A stretch of DNA of 64,000 nucleotides, from positions 62,001 through 126,000 of the forward strand of contig JBLXDM010000008.1 of assembly GCA_048264125.1 (NCBI GenBank), written 5' to 3'. Shown here one piece after another: positions 7,803 to 15,385 of the stretch. A model generated the notes under the pieces. The model had not been told where the DNA came from and did not search any database. It was given only the letters and a program-made list of their open reading frames with translations. Source of the DNA: M1-B18 sp048264125 (GTDB lineage: Bacteria; Bacillota; Clostridia; Peptostreptococcales; Natronincolaceae). The translations under genes were made by a program, and so were the position numbers. Numbering within the stretch: position 1 is the first letter of the stretch; each line of letters opens with the position of its first letter.

Positions 7803-8324
7803 ATGCGTGTTTATGAAAAGGTATTTAAAAGGCCTTGGCCCTATTGGGTAGGGGGTATCCTATTGGCAATACTCAATATTTCTCTGCTGGTGGTCACCGG
7901 CTCAGCGTGGAGTATCACCACCGGGCTATTGTATTGGGCAGCTGCAATCATGGAAAGACTTGGCCTTAGACCAGGAGACTGGTATTATTTCAACAATTCC
8001 TATGAATATGGTTTGAAGGCGGGGCAGGGCTTTCTATTTAATACCTATACGGTTTTAAATATAGCTGTAATAGCAGGTGCTCTGGTTGCGGTTCTATGGG
8101 CCAAGGAATTTAAGTGGAAGCGTGTGAAGAATGCAAAGCAGTTTCTATTTGCATTAGGTGGTGGGATAATAATGGGCTATGGTACGAGATTGAGCTTCGG
8201 CTGCAATATCGGCGCATATTTCAGTGCAATTCCTTCCTTTTCTCTTCAGGGCTGGGTATTTGCTGCATTTATGTTTGTAGGGGCATGGATTGGAAGTAAG
8301 ATCTTATTTAAATACATTTTATAA
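7803..8324 (+). CDS. YeeE/YedE (TsuA-type) transporter-like protein, C-terminal half
   Basis: A 173-residue membrane protein with about four helices and the motif TRLSFGCNIGAYFS (Cys134), which matches the C-terminal conserved cysteine motif of full-length YeeE transporters. It lacks the N-terminal cysteine motifs, which are in the protein at 6846-7544. The two halves together equal the length of a complete transporter (about 405 residues). The start ATG 7803 follows AAAGGGTGG. The gene ends against a convergent terminator shared with the LysR gene. Confidence 0.87.
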   Translation: MRVYEKVFKRPWPYWVGGILLAILNISLLVVTGSAWSITTGLLYWAAAIMERLGLRPGDWYYFNNSYEYGLKAGQGFLFNTYTVLNIAVIAGALVAVLWAKEFKWKRVKNAKQFLFALGGGIIMGYGTRLSFGCNIGAYFSAIPSFSLQGWVFAAFMFVGAWIGSKILFKYIL

Positions 8325-8328
8325 CAAG

Positions 8329-8383
8329 AAAGCAGCACTATACCTTGAAGGACCTACTAAGGTCATCAAAGCATGGCTGCTTT
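8329..8383. terminator. Convergent terminator between YeeE operon and LysR gene
   Basis: AAAGCAGC at 8329-8336 pairs with GCTGCTTT at 8376-8383; an inner AGGACCT/AGGTC hairpin (8349-8364) fills the loop. The structure can serve both strands. Confidence 0.7.
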
Positions 8384-8404
8384 ATTATATCCCCCCCAAA
8401 AATA

Positions 8405-9295
8405 TTAACAGAAGCCCCTTTTGGAGGATTTTATGAAATCGATAAACCTGCTTTCAAAGCCAGTGAATTGATGGTCCTCTCGATAAGCAATATAGAAGTC
8501 GCTTTGTATTTTAAGGTCCTCGATCTCTATCTCCCTTAAAATGCCGTCCTTAAGCTCCCTTTTTATTGTTAGCTCAGGTATAAAGGATATACACTTGCCG
8601 GAAATAACTGAGGATTTTATAGCCTCCATCGAGTTAAGCTCATAGAGGATGTTGAGGTCCTTTGGCTTGACATTTTTTATAAGCAAATGCTGCTTGATGG
8701 TCTCCCTAGTGCCGGAGCCCTCCTCTCTAAATATTAAGGGCAGGGTTTTTAACTCATCTAGAGTAACCTTGTTTTTTATTATTGGTAAAGAGGTGACAAG
8801 CAATAATCTGTCGGAGGTTATTCTATCAAGATGAATGTTCTTTTCAGATATATAACCATGAACTATGCCGATATTAATAGTTCTGTCCACCAGATTATTC
8901 ATTACCTCAACAGAGTTTGAAATCGTATAATTTATATCCACGTTCTGATTGTCATGCTTAAAAACATATATGCTACAGGGTAGGGCATATTCACCAACAG
9001 CCTTACAGGAGCCTATAATCAAATCCTTTTTATTGCTTTTCAGATTTTGCAAATCCCTTTCTACATTATCCTGCATAGATAAAATGGTGCCTGCATAGTC
9101 AAATACGACATTGCCGGCCTCAGTAAGCTCCACACCCCTATTGCTTCTTGTCAATAGAGTAACACCCAGGTCCTTCTCCAGGGACTGGATTTGCATGCTC
9201 AAGCCCGGCTGGGTAAGATGGAGCTCCTTTGCGGCTTTTGATATGCTATTCAGCTTTACAGTTGCATAAAAGGCTCTAAGATATTGGAGGTTCAT
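8405..9295 (-). CDS. LysR family transcriptional regulator
   Basis: A 296-residue LysR-type regulator with an N-terminal winged helix-turn-helix (MNLQYLRAFYATVKLNSISK through LGVTLLTRSNRGVELTEAG, residues 1-60), a linker helix, and a periplasmic-binding-protein-like effector domain (about residues 90-290). The FREEGSGTRETI sequence is typical of the CysB/CysL-like group that includes selenium-metabolism-associated regulators. The start at 9295 is backed by AAGGGGAGAAG. It is divergent from the selenoprotein gene and convergent with the YeeE/TusA/YeeE operon. A palindrome with TTATC/GATAA arms lies in the divergent region at 9458-9475 and is repeated upstream of the odd tRNA-Cys at 22.1 kb. 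The effector is unknown. Confidence 0.93.
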   Translation of the reverse strand: MNLQYLRAFYATVKLNSISKAAKELHLTQPGLSMQIQSLEKDLGVTLLTRSNRGVELTEAGNVVFDYAGTILSMQDNVERDLQNLKSNKKDLIIGSCKAVGEYALPCSIYVFKHDNQNVDINYTISNSVEVMNNLVDRTINIGIVHGYISEKNIHLDRITSDRLLLVTSLPIIKNKVTLDELKTLPLIFREEGSGTRETIKQHLLIKNVKPKDLNILYELNSMEAIKSSVISGKCISFIPELTIKRELKDGILREIEIEDLKIQSDFYIAYREDHQFTGFESRFIDFIKSSKRGFC

Positions 9296-9457
9296 AAGCT
9301 TCTCCCCTTAAGTTTTTATTCAAGCGCTATATTCAAAAACCAAATAGATTGGCGATGTGCCATAGATTTTTTCAATGCACTATTATAAATAATTATACCA
9401 TGAATGGGATTTATATTAAAACCTCAAATTGTTAAATAAAAAACTAACATAAATAAC

Positions 9458-9475
9458 TATTATCCATGATAAATA
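9458..9475. promoter_or_regulatory. Palindromic operator candidate upstream of selenoprotein gene
   Basis: TATTATCCATGATAAATA contains the inverted repeat TTATC-CAT-GATAA. It lies in the 292-base divergent region between the LysR gene and the selenoprotein gene, 113 bases before the latter's start. The identical 18 bases occur at 22277-22294, upstream of the unusual tRNA-Cys gene. LysR proteins bind short interrupted palindromes of this sort. Binding is inferred. Confidence 0.5.
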
Positions 9476-9587
9476 ACTCTTATAGGCGATTACCCCCTAA
9501 GGTGTGTTAGGATATTAACAAGAGCAACTTGTTGTAAATAAACAAGCTAATTGAAATGAAATTATTTATAAGGGGGGAACTTAATCA

Positions 9588-10268
9588 ATGACAATCGAAA
9601 AAAATGACAAACAGATATCAAGAAAGGATTTCCTGAAGGGAGTAGGAAAAACCGTAGCTGGTGTAACTATTCTTGGAGGAATGGGAGGAATACTTACCGC
9701 CTGTAATAGTCCTGCTGCAGTTACACCTGATGCATCTGCTGTAGGTGAAGCAGGCAAGCCGGAATGGCCCTTTCCATATGTAAAGCTTGACCCTGCAAAG
9801 GCAGAGCAAAGAGCATATGACGCATATAAGACAGGCGCTGGCTGAGGCTTCGGCGTAGCCGAAGGGTTCTTCGGTACATTAGCGGATGAAGTAGGATATC
9901 CTTTCAATCAAATTCCTACAGAAGCCTTTACAAACGCGGCAGGTGGATATGCAGGACTAGGAACTCTATGTGGTTCTCTTGGTGTTGCTGCAGCTTGTAT
10001 AGGCTCAGTATGTGACACGGATACAGCTAAAAAAATGGTATCAGATCTATGGGCTTGGTACAAAAAAGAGCCATTCCCAGCTTTTCAACCAGCGGGATTA
10101 GACCTTACTACTACAGTAGCTGAGTCAGTGCTATGTGTAGATTCTGTAGGCAAGTTTATGGAGGCACAGGGCTGTGCCTATGGTGACCCAGAGCGTAAGG
10201 AAAGATGTGCAGGGGTTACTGCAGAAGTTGTTAGAAAAGTTGTTGAGTTGCTAAACGAGACTGTCTAA
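9588..10268 (+). CDS. Predicted selenoprotein: C_GCAxxG_C_C / split-Soret-like redox lipoprotein with in-frame UGA (Sec86)
   Basis: One frame runs from ATG 9588 (behind AGGGGGGAA) to TAA 10268 with a single in-frame TGA at 9843-9845. Reading the TGA as selenocysteine gives 226 residues. Residues 1-39 form an export leader with a Tat-like SRKDFLKG start (Arg-Lys rather than Arg-Arg), a hydrophobic stretch and a lipobox LTAC39. The segment GAG-U-GFGV, then GGYAGLGTLCGSLGVAAACIG, then later cysteines in SVLCVD, QGCAYG and RCAG matches the cysteine-rich redox family related to split-Soret cytochrome c, where the UGA position normally holds Cys. A GC-rich hairpin follows the UGA at once. The same family logic and continuous coding on both sides argue against a simple nonsense mutation. 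Substrate and redox partner are unknown. Confidence 0.87.
9846..9878 (+). promoter_or_regulatory. Bacterial SECIS-like hairpin directly after the UGA
   Basis: CTTCGGC at 9848-9854 and GCCGAAG at 9858-9864 form a perfect 7-bp stem with a GTA loop, beginning 3 bases after the UGA at 9843-9845; a second TTCGG follows. Bacterial SECIS elements lie within the coding sequence just behind the UGA and are bound by SelB. Compared with the well-known fdhF element the apical loop is small, so the exact fold is uncertain. Confidence 0.65.
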
Positions 10269-10361
10269 AAATACCTACCTCTATTACCTTTAAATAAGCA
10301 GTTGCTATTGGCAGCTGCTTATTTACGTATAGATAATGTGGTCATGAAGGATAGCTAATAA

Positions 10362-10390
10362 GGTGACAATAGAACCGTCCCTTTGACACC
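10362..10390 (+). repeat. 29-nt REP-like hairpin repeat, copy 3 (diverged)
   Basis: Begins GGTGACAATAGAACCGTCCC and ends TTTGACACC; same length and orientation as copy 2 at 6409-6437 with a few substitutions. It lies between the selenoprotein gene and the HMA/DsbD-like gene. Confidence 0.8.
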
Positions 10391-10481
10391 AGTATTATTA
10401 TGCATGAAAAGCAACGTCTTAATATATAATTAATATTAATGCTGTAGAATTTTGATATTAACTATAAAGGAGTAGGTTCTG

Positions 10482-11828
10482 ATGAAAAGATATGTAGCCT
10501 TAAAAATATCAGGCATGACCTGTAAAAGCTGCAGCGATAGAATAAGAAAAGAGACAGGCAAATTGCGGCTTGAGGAGCTTAGGGTATCCTTTGAGGATGG
10601 AAGCCTCACCTGTATAACGGATAATGCAGAGGCGTTGATTAGTACAATTGACGCAATGGGATATAAAGCAGAGCTAAAGGAGGCCGGCAAGGAAAGTAAA
10701 TCCCATCAAAGGGTATTACTTGGAGTGACGATCCTGCTTGCCTTTTACCTGATCATAAAAAACACCATAGGCTTTAATAGTATACCTACGCTAGAGGAAG
10801 GAGCAGGCTACGGGCTATTGCTGGTGCTGGGGCTGCTGACCTCCCTGCACTGTATCTCCATGTGCGGGGGCATAGTCCTTTCCCAGAGCTTGACCTTTAA
10901 TAATCCTATCAAGACTTCTATTCTATATAATGCCGGCAGAGTCATAGCCTATACAATTGTAGGGGGTATTGTCGGAGGGCTGGGGGCTGTTATGAGTCCT
11001 ACACCTCAGCTAAAGGGCTATATCAGCATATTTGCAGGTGGCTTTATGCTGCTGCTGGGCTTAAGCATGCTGGAAACCTTTAGCTTTTTAAGAAAATATG
11101 TGAAGCTACCTAGGCTGCTGGATCTATCAAAGTATAAGGAAAAAGGCAATACGCCCTTTGTAATTGGTTTAGCAACAGGCTTTATGCCCTGTGGTCCCCT
11201 TCAGACAATGCAGCTATATGCATTGGGGACAGGAAGTGCCTTAAAGGGAGCCCTAGCGATGCTGGTATTCAGTATAGGAACCGTTCCTTTAATGCTGGGG
11301 CTAGGTACCCTAAGCGGATATATGGGTAATGGTCTTAATCGACAGCTTAAAAGGGTGAGTGGCATCATAGTGGTGCTTTTGGGATTAATTGTAATCAACA
11401 GAGGCTTGATTTTACAGGGGAGGCCGGCCTTCGGAGGCTTAGCAGATAAAGGCATAGGCGTTAGTGAGGCTGTTCTGCCGGAAATGATAAATGGCTTTCA
11501 ATCCATAACCACCTATGCCAATGATAAGGGCTATGAACCGAATTATTTTATTGTAGAAAAGGGAAAAACCGTTAAATGGGTAGTACGAGGTGATGCGGTG
11601 AATACCTGCAATAATGAAATCATCATACCAAAGCTGGAGATTAGTCAAAAAATTGAGCCCGGCTTTAATCTGATAGAGTTCACCCCCCAGGAGGCTGGAG
11701 AGCTTAGCTTTAGCTGCTGGATGGGGATGCTAGATGGTAAATTTGTGATAGTTGATGATATAAATAATATTCCTGATAATATAAAGGCTATTCCCACCAC
11801 CAGGGCCGACTGCTGCTCTGGTAGCTAA
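10482..11828 (+). CDS. HMA domain - DsbD/SafE-like membrane domain - cupredoxin-like fusion protein
   Basis: A 448-residue protein with three parts. Residues 1-70 are a heavy-metal-associated domain with GMTCKSC (Cys14, Cys17). Residues 75-315 are a six- to seven-helix sulfite exporter TauE/SafE or DsbD_2-like domain with the two diagnostic cysteines in HCISMCGG and FMPCGPLQTMQ, the pair that shuttles electrons or handles metal in DsbD/CcdA relatives. Residues 340-430 look like a cupredoxin-type beta domain (YFIVEKGKTVKWVVRG, an EFTPQEAGELSFSC end). The tail ends CCSGS. The start ATG follows AAAGGAG. It is the next plus-strand gene after the selenoprotein, so it may provide reducing power or metal across the membrane. 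Function is inferred from domains. Confidence 0.85.
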   Translation: MKRYVALKISGMTCKSCSDRIRKETGKLRLEELRVSFEDGSLTCITDNAEALISTIDAMGYKAELKEAGKESKSHQRVLLGVTILLAFYLIIKNTIGFNSIPTLEEGAGYGLLLVLGLLTSLHCISMCGGIVLSQSLTFNNPIKTSILYNAGRVIAYTIVGGIVGGLGAVMSPTPQLKGYISIFAGGFMLLLGLSMLETFSFLRKYVKLPRLLDLSKYKEKGNTPFVIGLATGFMPCGPLQTMQLYALGTGSALKGALAMLVFSIGTVPLMLGLGTLSGYMGNGLNRQLKRVSGIIVVLLGLIVINRGLILQGRPAFGGLADKGIGVSEAVLPEMINGFQSITTYANDKGYEPNYFIVEKGKTVKWVVRGDAVNTCNNEIIIPKLEISQKIEPGFNLIEFTPQEAGELSFSCWMGMLDGKFVIVDDINNIPDNIKAIPTTRADCCSGS

Positions 11829-11841
11829 GGCGAATTCCGTG

Positions 11842-11904
11842 ATAGACCCTTTAGATATTCTATACCCTACAATGGTAAGAATGAATGTCTTAGGGGTCTA
11901 TTTT
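11842..11904 (+). terminator. Intrinsic terminator after the HMA/DsbD-like gene
   Basis: ATAGACCCTTTAGA at 11842-11855 pairs with TCTTAGGGGTCTAT at 11888-11901, followed by TTTT. The loop is long (about 32 bases). Confidence 0.75.
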
Positions 11905-12002
11905 AGTTAAGATTCGCATTTCTATTGTTATTTTGTGGCAAGATAGATATAATAACTAGTGAAATATCAACCGAAAATTACAGTCTAGAAAGGATTGCTT
12001 AT

Positions 12003-13280
12003 ATGGATAAGGATAAAACGTTAGAGGGTGTCAATTTTCCCTCAAGCCTTGATTTTAAGGAATATATTCAGCAGGCATGGCAGAAGGCGGGCTTTAAAGC
12101 CCCTTCATTGGTACAGGAGAGGACGATACCCATAATTATGGAGGGAAGGGATTTAATCGTAGAGTCCCCCACCGGAACCGGTAAGACCCTTGCTTACTTA
12201 ATGCCGCTGCTGCAAAGGCTGGAGGAGGAAAAAAAGGGAACTCAGGTGGTGATACTTGCTCCTTCCCATGAGCTGGTAATGCAAATCCATAGAGCTATTG
12301 AGGAGTGGACCAAGGGCAGCAATATTATTAGTGGTGCCTTTATTGGTAATGCCAACATAAATAGGCAGCTGGATGCCTTAAAGAAGCATCCCCAAATAGT
12401 TGTGGGAACCACCGGAAGAATTCTAGAGCTGATCACCATGAAAAAGCTAAAAATGCATCAGGTAAAGACAATTGTAGTGGATGAATTTGATTTAATGATT
12501 GCTCAAGAGCATCTTGAGAATTTGAAGAGCATTATAAAAACAACCTTGAGGGATCGACAGCTTTTATTCTTCTCCGCCACCCTTTCAGATTCGACAGAGG
12601 AAATCGGCAAGGAGCTGATGCGGGAGCCTCAGGTGATAGCTATTAAGAAGGAGGAATATGAACCTGCCAAGACAGAGCATCTCTACATTATATGTGAGGA
12701 AAGAGAGAAAATAGATATACTAAGGAAGCTGGTAAGGTCCTTTGAAGAAATCAAAGCTCTTGCTTTTATCAATGATTTAAATAGAATATCTGAGCTAAGG
12801 GATAGACTAGAGTATCATGGCCTTGAATTGGGGATGCTGGCAGGAGAAGCCTCTAAGCTCCAACGTCAGGAGGCGATTAATGGCTTTAGAAGGGGTAAAT
12901 TTCAATTACTGATGGCTACCGACATAGCAGCAAGAGGACTGGATATAGAAGGGCTAAGCCATGTGATAAATATCGATCTCCCTAGAGATAGCAGGCAATA
13001 CATCCATCGCTCGGGACGAACCGGCAGAATGGGGGCTGAGGGCACGGTTATATCCATTGTTACCAATCGAGAGGTGGATATATTAAAGAGGATGACCAGT
13101 AGGCTTGGATTTAACCTCCTGAAGAAGGAGCTTTATATGGGTGACCTCGTTGATTCAAGAGCCAGTGAAAGGCAGCAGCACAGGTCATCTGATATATCCA
13201 GCAAATCCATCAAGCCTGGTAAAACCAGCAAAGGCTTAAGGCCGACAACTAAAAATACTAAGAAAAAATCAAAAAAATAA
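12003..13280 (+). CDS. DEAD-box RNA helicase
   Basis: A 425-residue helicase with all core motifs: a Q-motif region (FKAPSLVQERTIP), motif I SPTGTGKT, motif II VDEFD (DEFD rather than DEAD), motif III SAT, the RGLD motif V and the HRSGRTGR motif VI. The C-terminal 35 residues are rich in Lys, Ser and Thr and end in a basic tail, likely RNA binding. DEAD-box proteins unwind short RNA duplexes in ribosome assembly and mRNA turnover. I place the start at ATG 12003, preceded by AGAAAGGA; an in-frame upstream ATG at 11925 lacks a ribosome site and lies next to the previous terminator. The small protein at 13293 follows in the same operon. Confidence 0.94.
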   Translation: MDKDKTLEGVNFPSSLDFKEYIQQAWQKAGFKAPSLVQERTIPIIMEGRDLIVESPTGTGKTLAYLMPLLQRLEEEKKGTQVVILAPSHELVMQIHRAIEEWTKGSNIISGAFIGNANINRQLDALKKHPQIVVGTTGRILELITMKKLKMHQVKTIVVDEFDLMIAQEHLENLKSIIKTTLRDRQLLFFSATLSDSTEEIGKELMREPQVIAIKKEEYEPAKTEHLYIICEEREKIDILRKLVRSFEEIKALAFINDLNRISELRDRLEYHGLELGMLAGEASKLQRQEAINGFRRGKFQLLMATDIAARGLDIEGLSHVINIDLPRDSRQYIHRSGRTGRMGAEGTVISIVTNREVDILKRMTSRLGFNLLKKELYMGDLVDSRASERQQHRSSDISSKSIKPGKTSKGLRPTTKNTKKKSKK

Positions 13281-13292
13281 CGGAGGTTTAAA

Positions 13293-13679
13293 ATGATAAC
13301 AGTTTATTTAGCAGGATTACCAAATTTTTATGAGGGTGAGGATATTGAGATAAGATATCGTGTGTTTGAGGAGGGCAATGAAATAATAAAAAAATCCCTA
13401 TTTAAGGATTATAAAAAGCCTGCCTTGGTTAGTCTGTTTGCTCTAATCACCTTTTTGAAGGATATGGAGGAATATAAGGAGACCCCAATGGCCATTATGG
13501 TTAATGATGCTGCACTAATGGAGCTGATTAGAGGCACCTCAACCGTTAAGGATAGAGAGGTAATTAAGTGGGCTGCCTCCGCAAGGGAAAGACTAAAGGA
13601 ATTTAAAAATACTACACTAAGGAATGCCGGCGTCAATGCTGTGGAACTGGCTAAATGGGATGAATTGCTGACATTTTAA
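13293..13679 (+). CDS. Conserved-looking small protein in helicase operon, possibly RNase H-like fold
   Basis: A 128-residue soluble protein starting 12 bases after the helicase stop, with CGGAGG ahead of ATG 13293. I do not recognise a named family. The layout (N-terminal strands with ITVYLAGLPNFYEGEDIEIRY, a helix with LVSLFALITFLKDM, then a strand MAIMVNDAALMELIRGTSTV and a last helix pair) resembles the strand-helix order of RNase H folds, with Asn in place of the usual catalytic Asp. That reading is weak inference. Its tight coupling with the RNA helicase suggests a role in RNA metabolism. Confidence 0.6.
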   Translation: MITVYLAGLPNFYEGEDIEIRYRVFEEGNEIIKKSLFKDYKKPALVSLFALITFLKDMEEYKETPMAIMVNDAALMELIRGTSTVKDREVIKWAASARERLKEFKNTTLRNAGVNAVELAKWDELLTF

Positions 13680-13689
13680 ATTATAAAAT

Positions 13690-13714
13690 AAAGACACCTT
13701 GACGGTGTCTTTAA
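13690..13714. terminator. Bidirectional terminator
   Basis: AAAGACACC and GGTGTCTTT form a perfect 9-bp stem with a 5-base loop between two convergent genes. A-rich and T-rich flanks suit both directions. Confidence 0.9.
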
Positions 13715-15064
13715 TCATTTCTTAGCTCTTTTTACCAGCATATATATTGGAAGCCCTGCTGCTGTAATAGCTAGACCAAATAGGGCATACTGCGTATCGG
13801 TAATCAGCGTGCTGGCTATGATATAGATTCCTCCAGCTATTCCAACCAGAGGAACTATAGGATATAGTGGAACCCTGTAGCTTCTGGGCAGATGCTGAAA
13901 TTTACTTCTTAAAATAAATATTCCTGCTACAGTCATTATAAAGAAAAGCCATACCACAAACATTGCTAAATTAGTCAACACCTCGAAGGAGCCGCTGAGG
14001 ACGTAAATGGCTGATAGTGCTCCCGTAAATATAAAGGCATTAATGGGTGTTTCAGTTCGTTTATTTATCTTCCCTAGTGTGGCAGAGGCAGGGAAAAGCC
14101 TATCCTGAGCCATGGCAAAGGGAATTCTGACCCCCATCATTAAATAGCCGTTTAAGGCGCCAAATATAGATATCATAATACCTGCTGCAATTAAGGCAGC
14201 ACCTCCATTTCCGAAGAGTACTACCGCTGCATCTGAGGCAGGGGTAGCAGAGGCTATTACGGTTTCAACTGGAATAATGTTTATAATTGCAATATTAATC
14301 AATAAATACACAGCTATAATCACAGTTAGACCCATGATGATGGCTTTGGGCAGATCCTTTCCTGGATTTTTCATCTCTCCCGACATATTGCTGATGCCTA
14401 CCCAGCCGTCATAGGCCCATAGGGTGCCCAGAATCGCAGCACCAAAGCCCGCCACTCCAGTGGTGCTTTTAGCAGTTGAGGCTACGGCAGTAAAGCCCCC
14501 TGATCGTCCCTGCAATAGGCCAAAGATGATGATGATAATTATTGGTATTAGCTTTGCGATTGTAGATACAAATTGAACCTTGCTGCCAAGTTTCGTGGAC
14601 AAAATATTAATAAATATAATAAAGAAAATTATGGCTATTGCCGCTGCCTTTTGCTGAAGACCAGACATAGGAATAAAAAAAGTAGCTTGAGTGACAAAGA
14701 CAATAGATAGTGCAGCTGTTACCCCAGGCACATAAATAATAGACTGAACCCAGCCGAATAGAAAGGCCCATTTCTCACCATACAGCTCCTTGAGATACAC
14801 AAAGATACCGCCGGTCTTAGGAATTGCTGTGGCGATTTCTGTGATCGTAAGGGCAGAGGCTATAGTAATCACACCACCCAAAATCCATGCAATTATGCCC
14901 AATAGGGGAGTACCTGCATTGGCAAAAACTGAGGAGGATTTAAAAAATATCCCTGAGCCGATGACAACCCCCACCACCATTGTTATGGCATCCCCAAGGC
15001 CGATGTTTCTTCTTAAGGCCTTAGGCCCTTTATTTACAACATTTCTTTTTATCACTGTACTCAT
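13715..15064 (-). CDS. APC family amino acid permease (LAT/SteT-like)
   Basis: A 449-residue, twelve-helix amino acid-polyamine-organocation transporter. The N-terminal IGLGDAITMVVGVVIGSGIFF helix with the conserved GxGI substrate-binding loop and the WAYDGWVGISNMSGEMKNPGKDLP segment near residue 220 are typical of L-type exchangers such as the Ser/Thr exchanger SteT. The start at 15064 follows AGGAAGGATG. It has its own strong promoter (15269-15297) and a leader of about 200 nt with a terminator-like hairpin, so attenuation or riboswitch control is likely. The amino acid transported cannot be told from sequence. Confidence 0.93.
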   Translation of the reverse strand: MSTVIKRNVVNKGPKALRRNIGLGDAITMVVGVVIGSGIFFKSSSVFANAGTPLLGIIAWILGGVITIASALTITEIATAIPKTGGIFVYLKELYGEKWAFLFGWVQSIIYVPGVTAALSIVFVTQATFFIPMSGLQQKAAAIAIIFFIIFINILSTKLGSKVQFVSTIAKLIPIIIIIIFGLLQGRSGGFTAVASTAKSTTGVAGFGAAILGTLWAYDGWVGISNMSGEMKNPGKDLPKAIIMGLTVIIAVYLLINIAIINIIPVETVIASATPASDAAVVLFGNGGAALIAAGIMISIFGALNGYLMMGVRIPFAMAQDRLFPASATLGKINKRTETPINAFIFTGALSAIYVLSGSFEVLTNLAMFVVWLFFIMTVAGIFILRSKFQHLPRSYRVPLYPIVPLVGIAGGIYIIASTLITDTQYALFGLAITAAGLPIYMLVKRAKK

Positions 15065-15262
15065 TGCTGTTCATCCTTCCTAGCGCTCTTTGTATGAGTA
15101 TATTAGCTTGAGCTACAAATATGCACCAAAAAAGGACAGTGCAGACAGCACAAATAATGCTGTCCCTCCCTGTCCTTATATAAGGAAGTCTCCTCACCGG
15201 AATTTAGTGAAACAAGCTGCTTCCTTGGTGCTGCATTTTAAGTAGTCTCTTTTATTAAATTC
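15065..15262 (-). promoter_or_regulatory. Structured 5' leader of the permease gene (unclassified)
   Basis: Between the predicted transcription start near 15262 and the gene at 15064 the minus-strand RNA holds a first stem (AAGGAAG with CTTCCTT, plus coordinates about 15183-15224) and then a strong hairpin (GGACAG...GACAGCA with TGCTGTCTGCACTGTCC, about 15131-15180) followed by six U. The second is a good intrinsic terminator placed before the coding region, which is the arrangement of an attenuator. I could not match the first domain to a T-box, lysine, glycine, SAM or other riboswitch from its conserved letters. Confidence 0.6.
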
Positions 15263-15268
15263 TTCTAT

Positions 15269-15297
15269 ATTTTATGTGGCTGTTAAGTAAATGTCAA
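15269..15297 (-). promoter_or_regulatory. Sigma-A promoter of the permease leader
   Basis: On the minus strand TTGACA (15297-15292) and TAAAAT (15274-15269) are 17 bases apart, near consensus. It fixes the leader transcript at about 200 nt. Confidence 0.85.
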
Positions 15298-15385
15298 TAC
15301 CCATGGAAAAAGTTGAAATACTAAGAATTGCTGCAATTATTGGTCAACAGTGAGCAGCATCATAAAACCCATTCAATACAAACCT

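Noticed and set aside
9843..9845. Nonsense mutation or sequencing error in the cysteine-rich lipoprotein gene
   Set aside because: The position equals a conserved Cys, a GC-rich hairpin follows at once, and coding quality continues on both sides in the same frame; selenocysteine explains all three.
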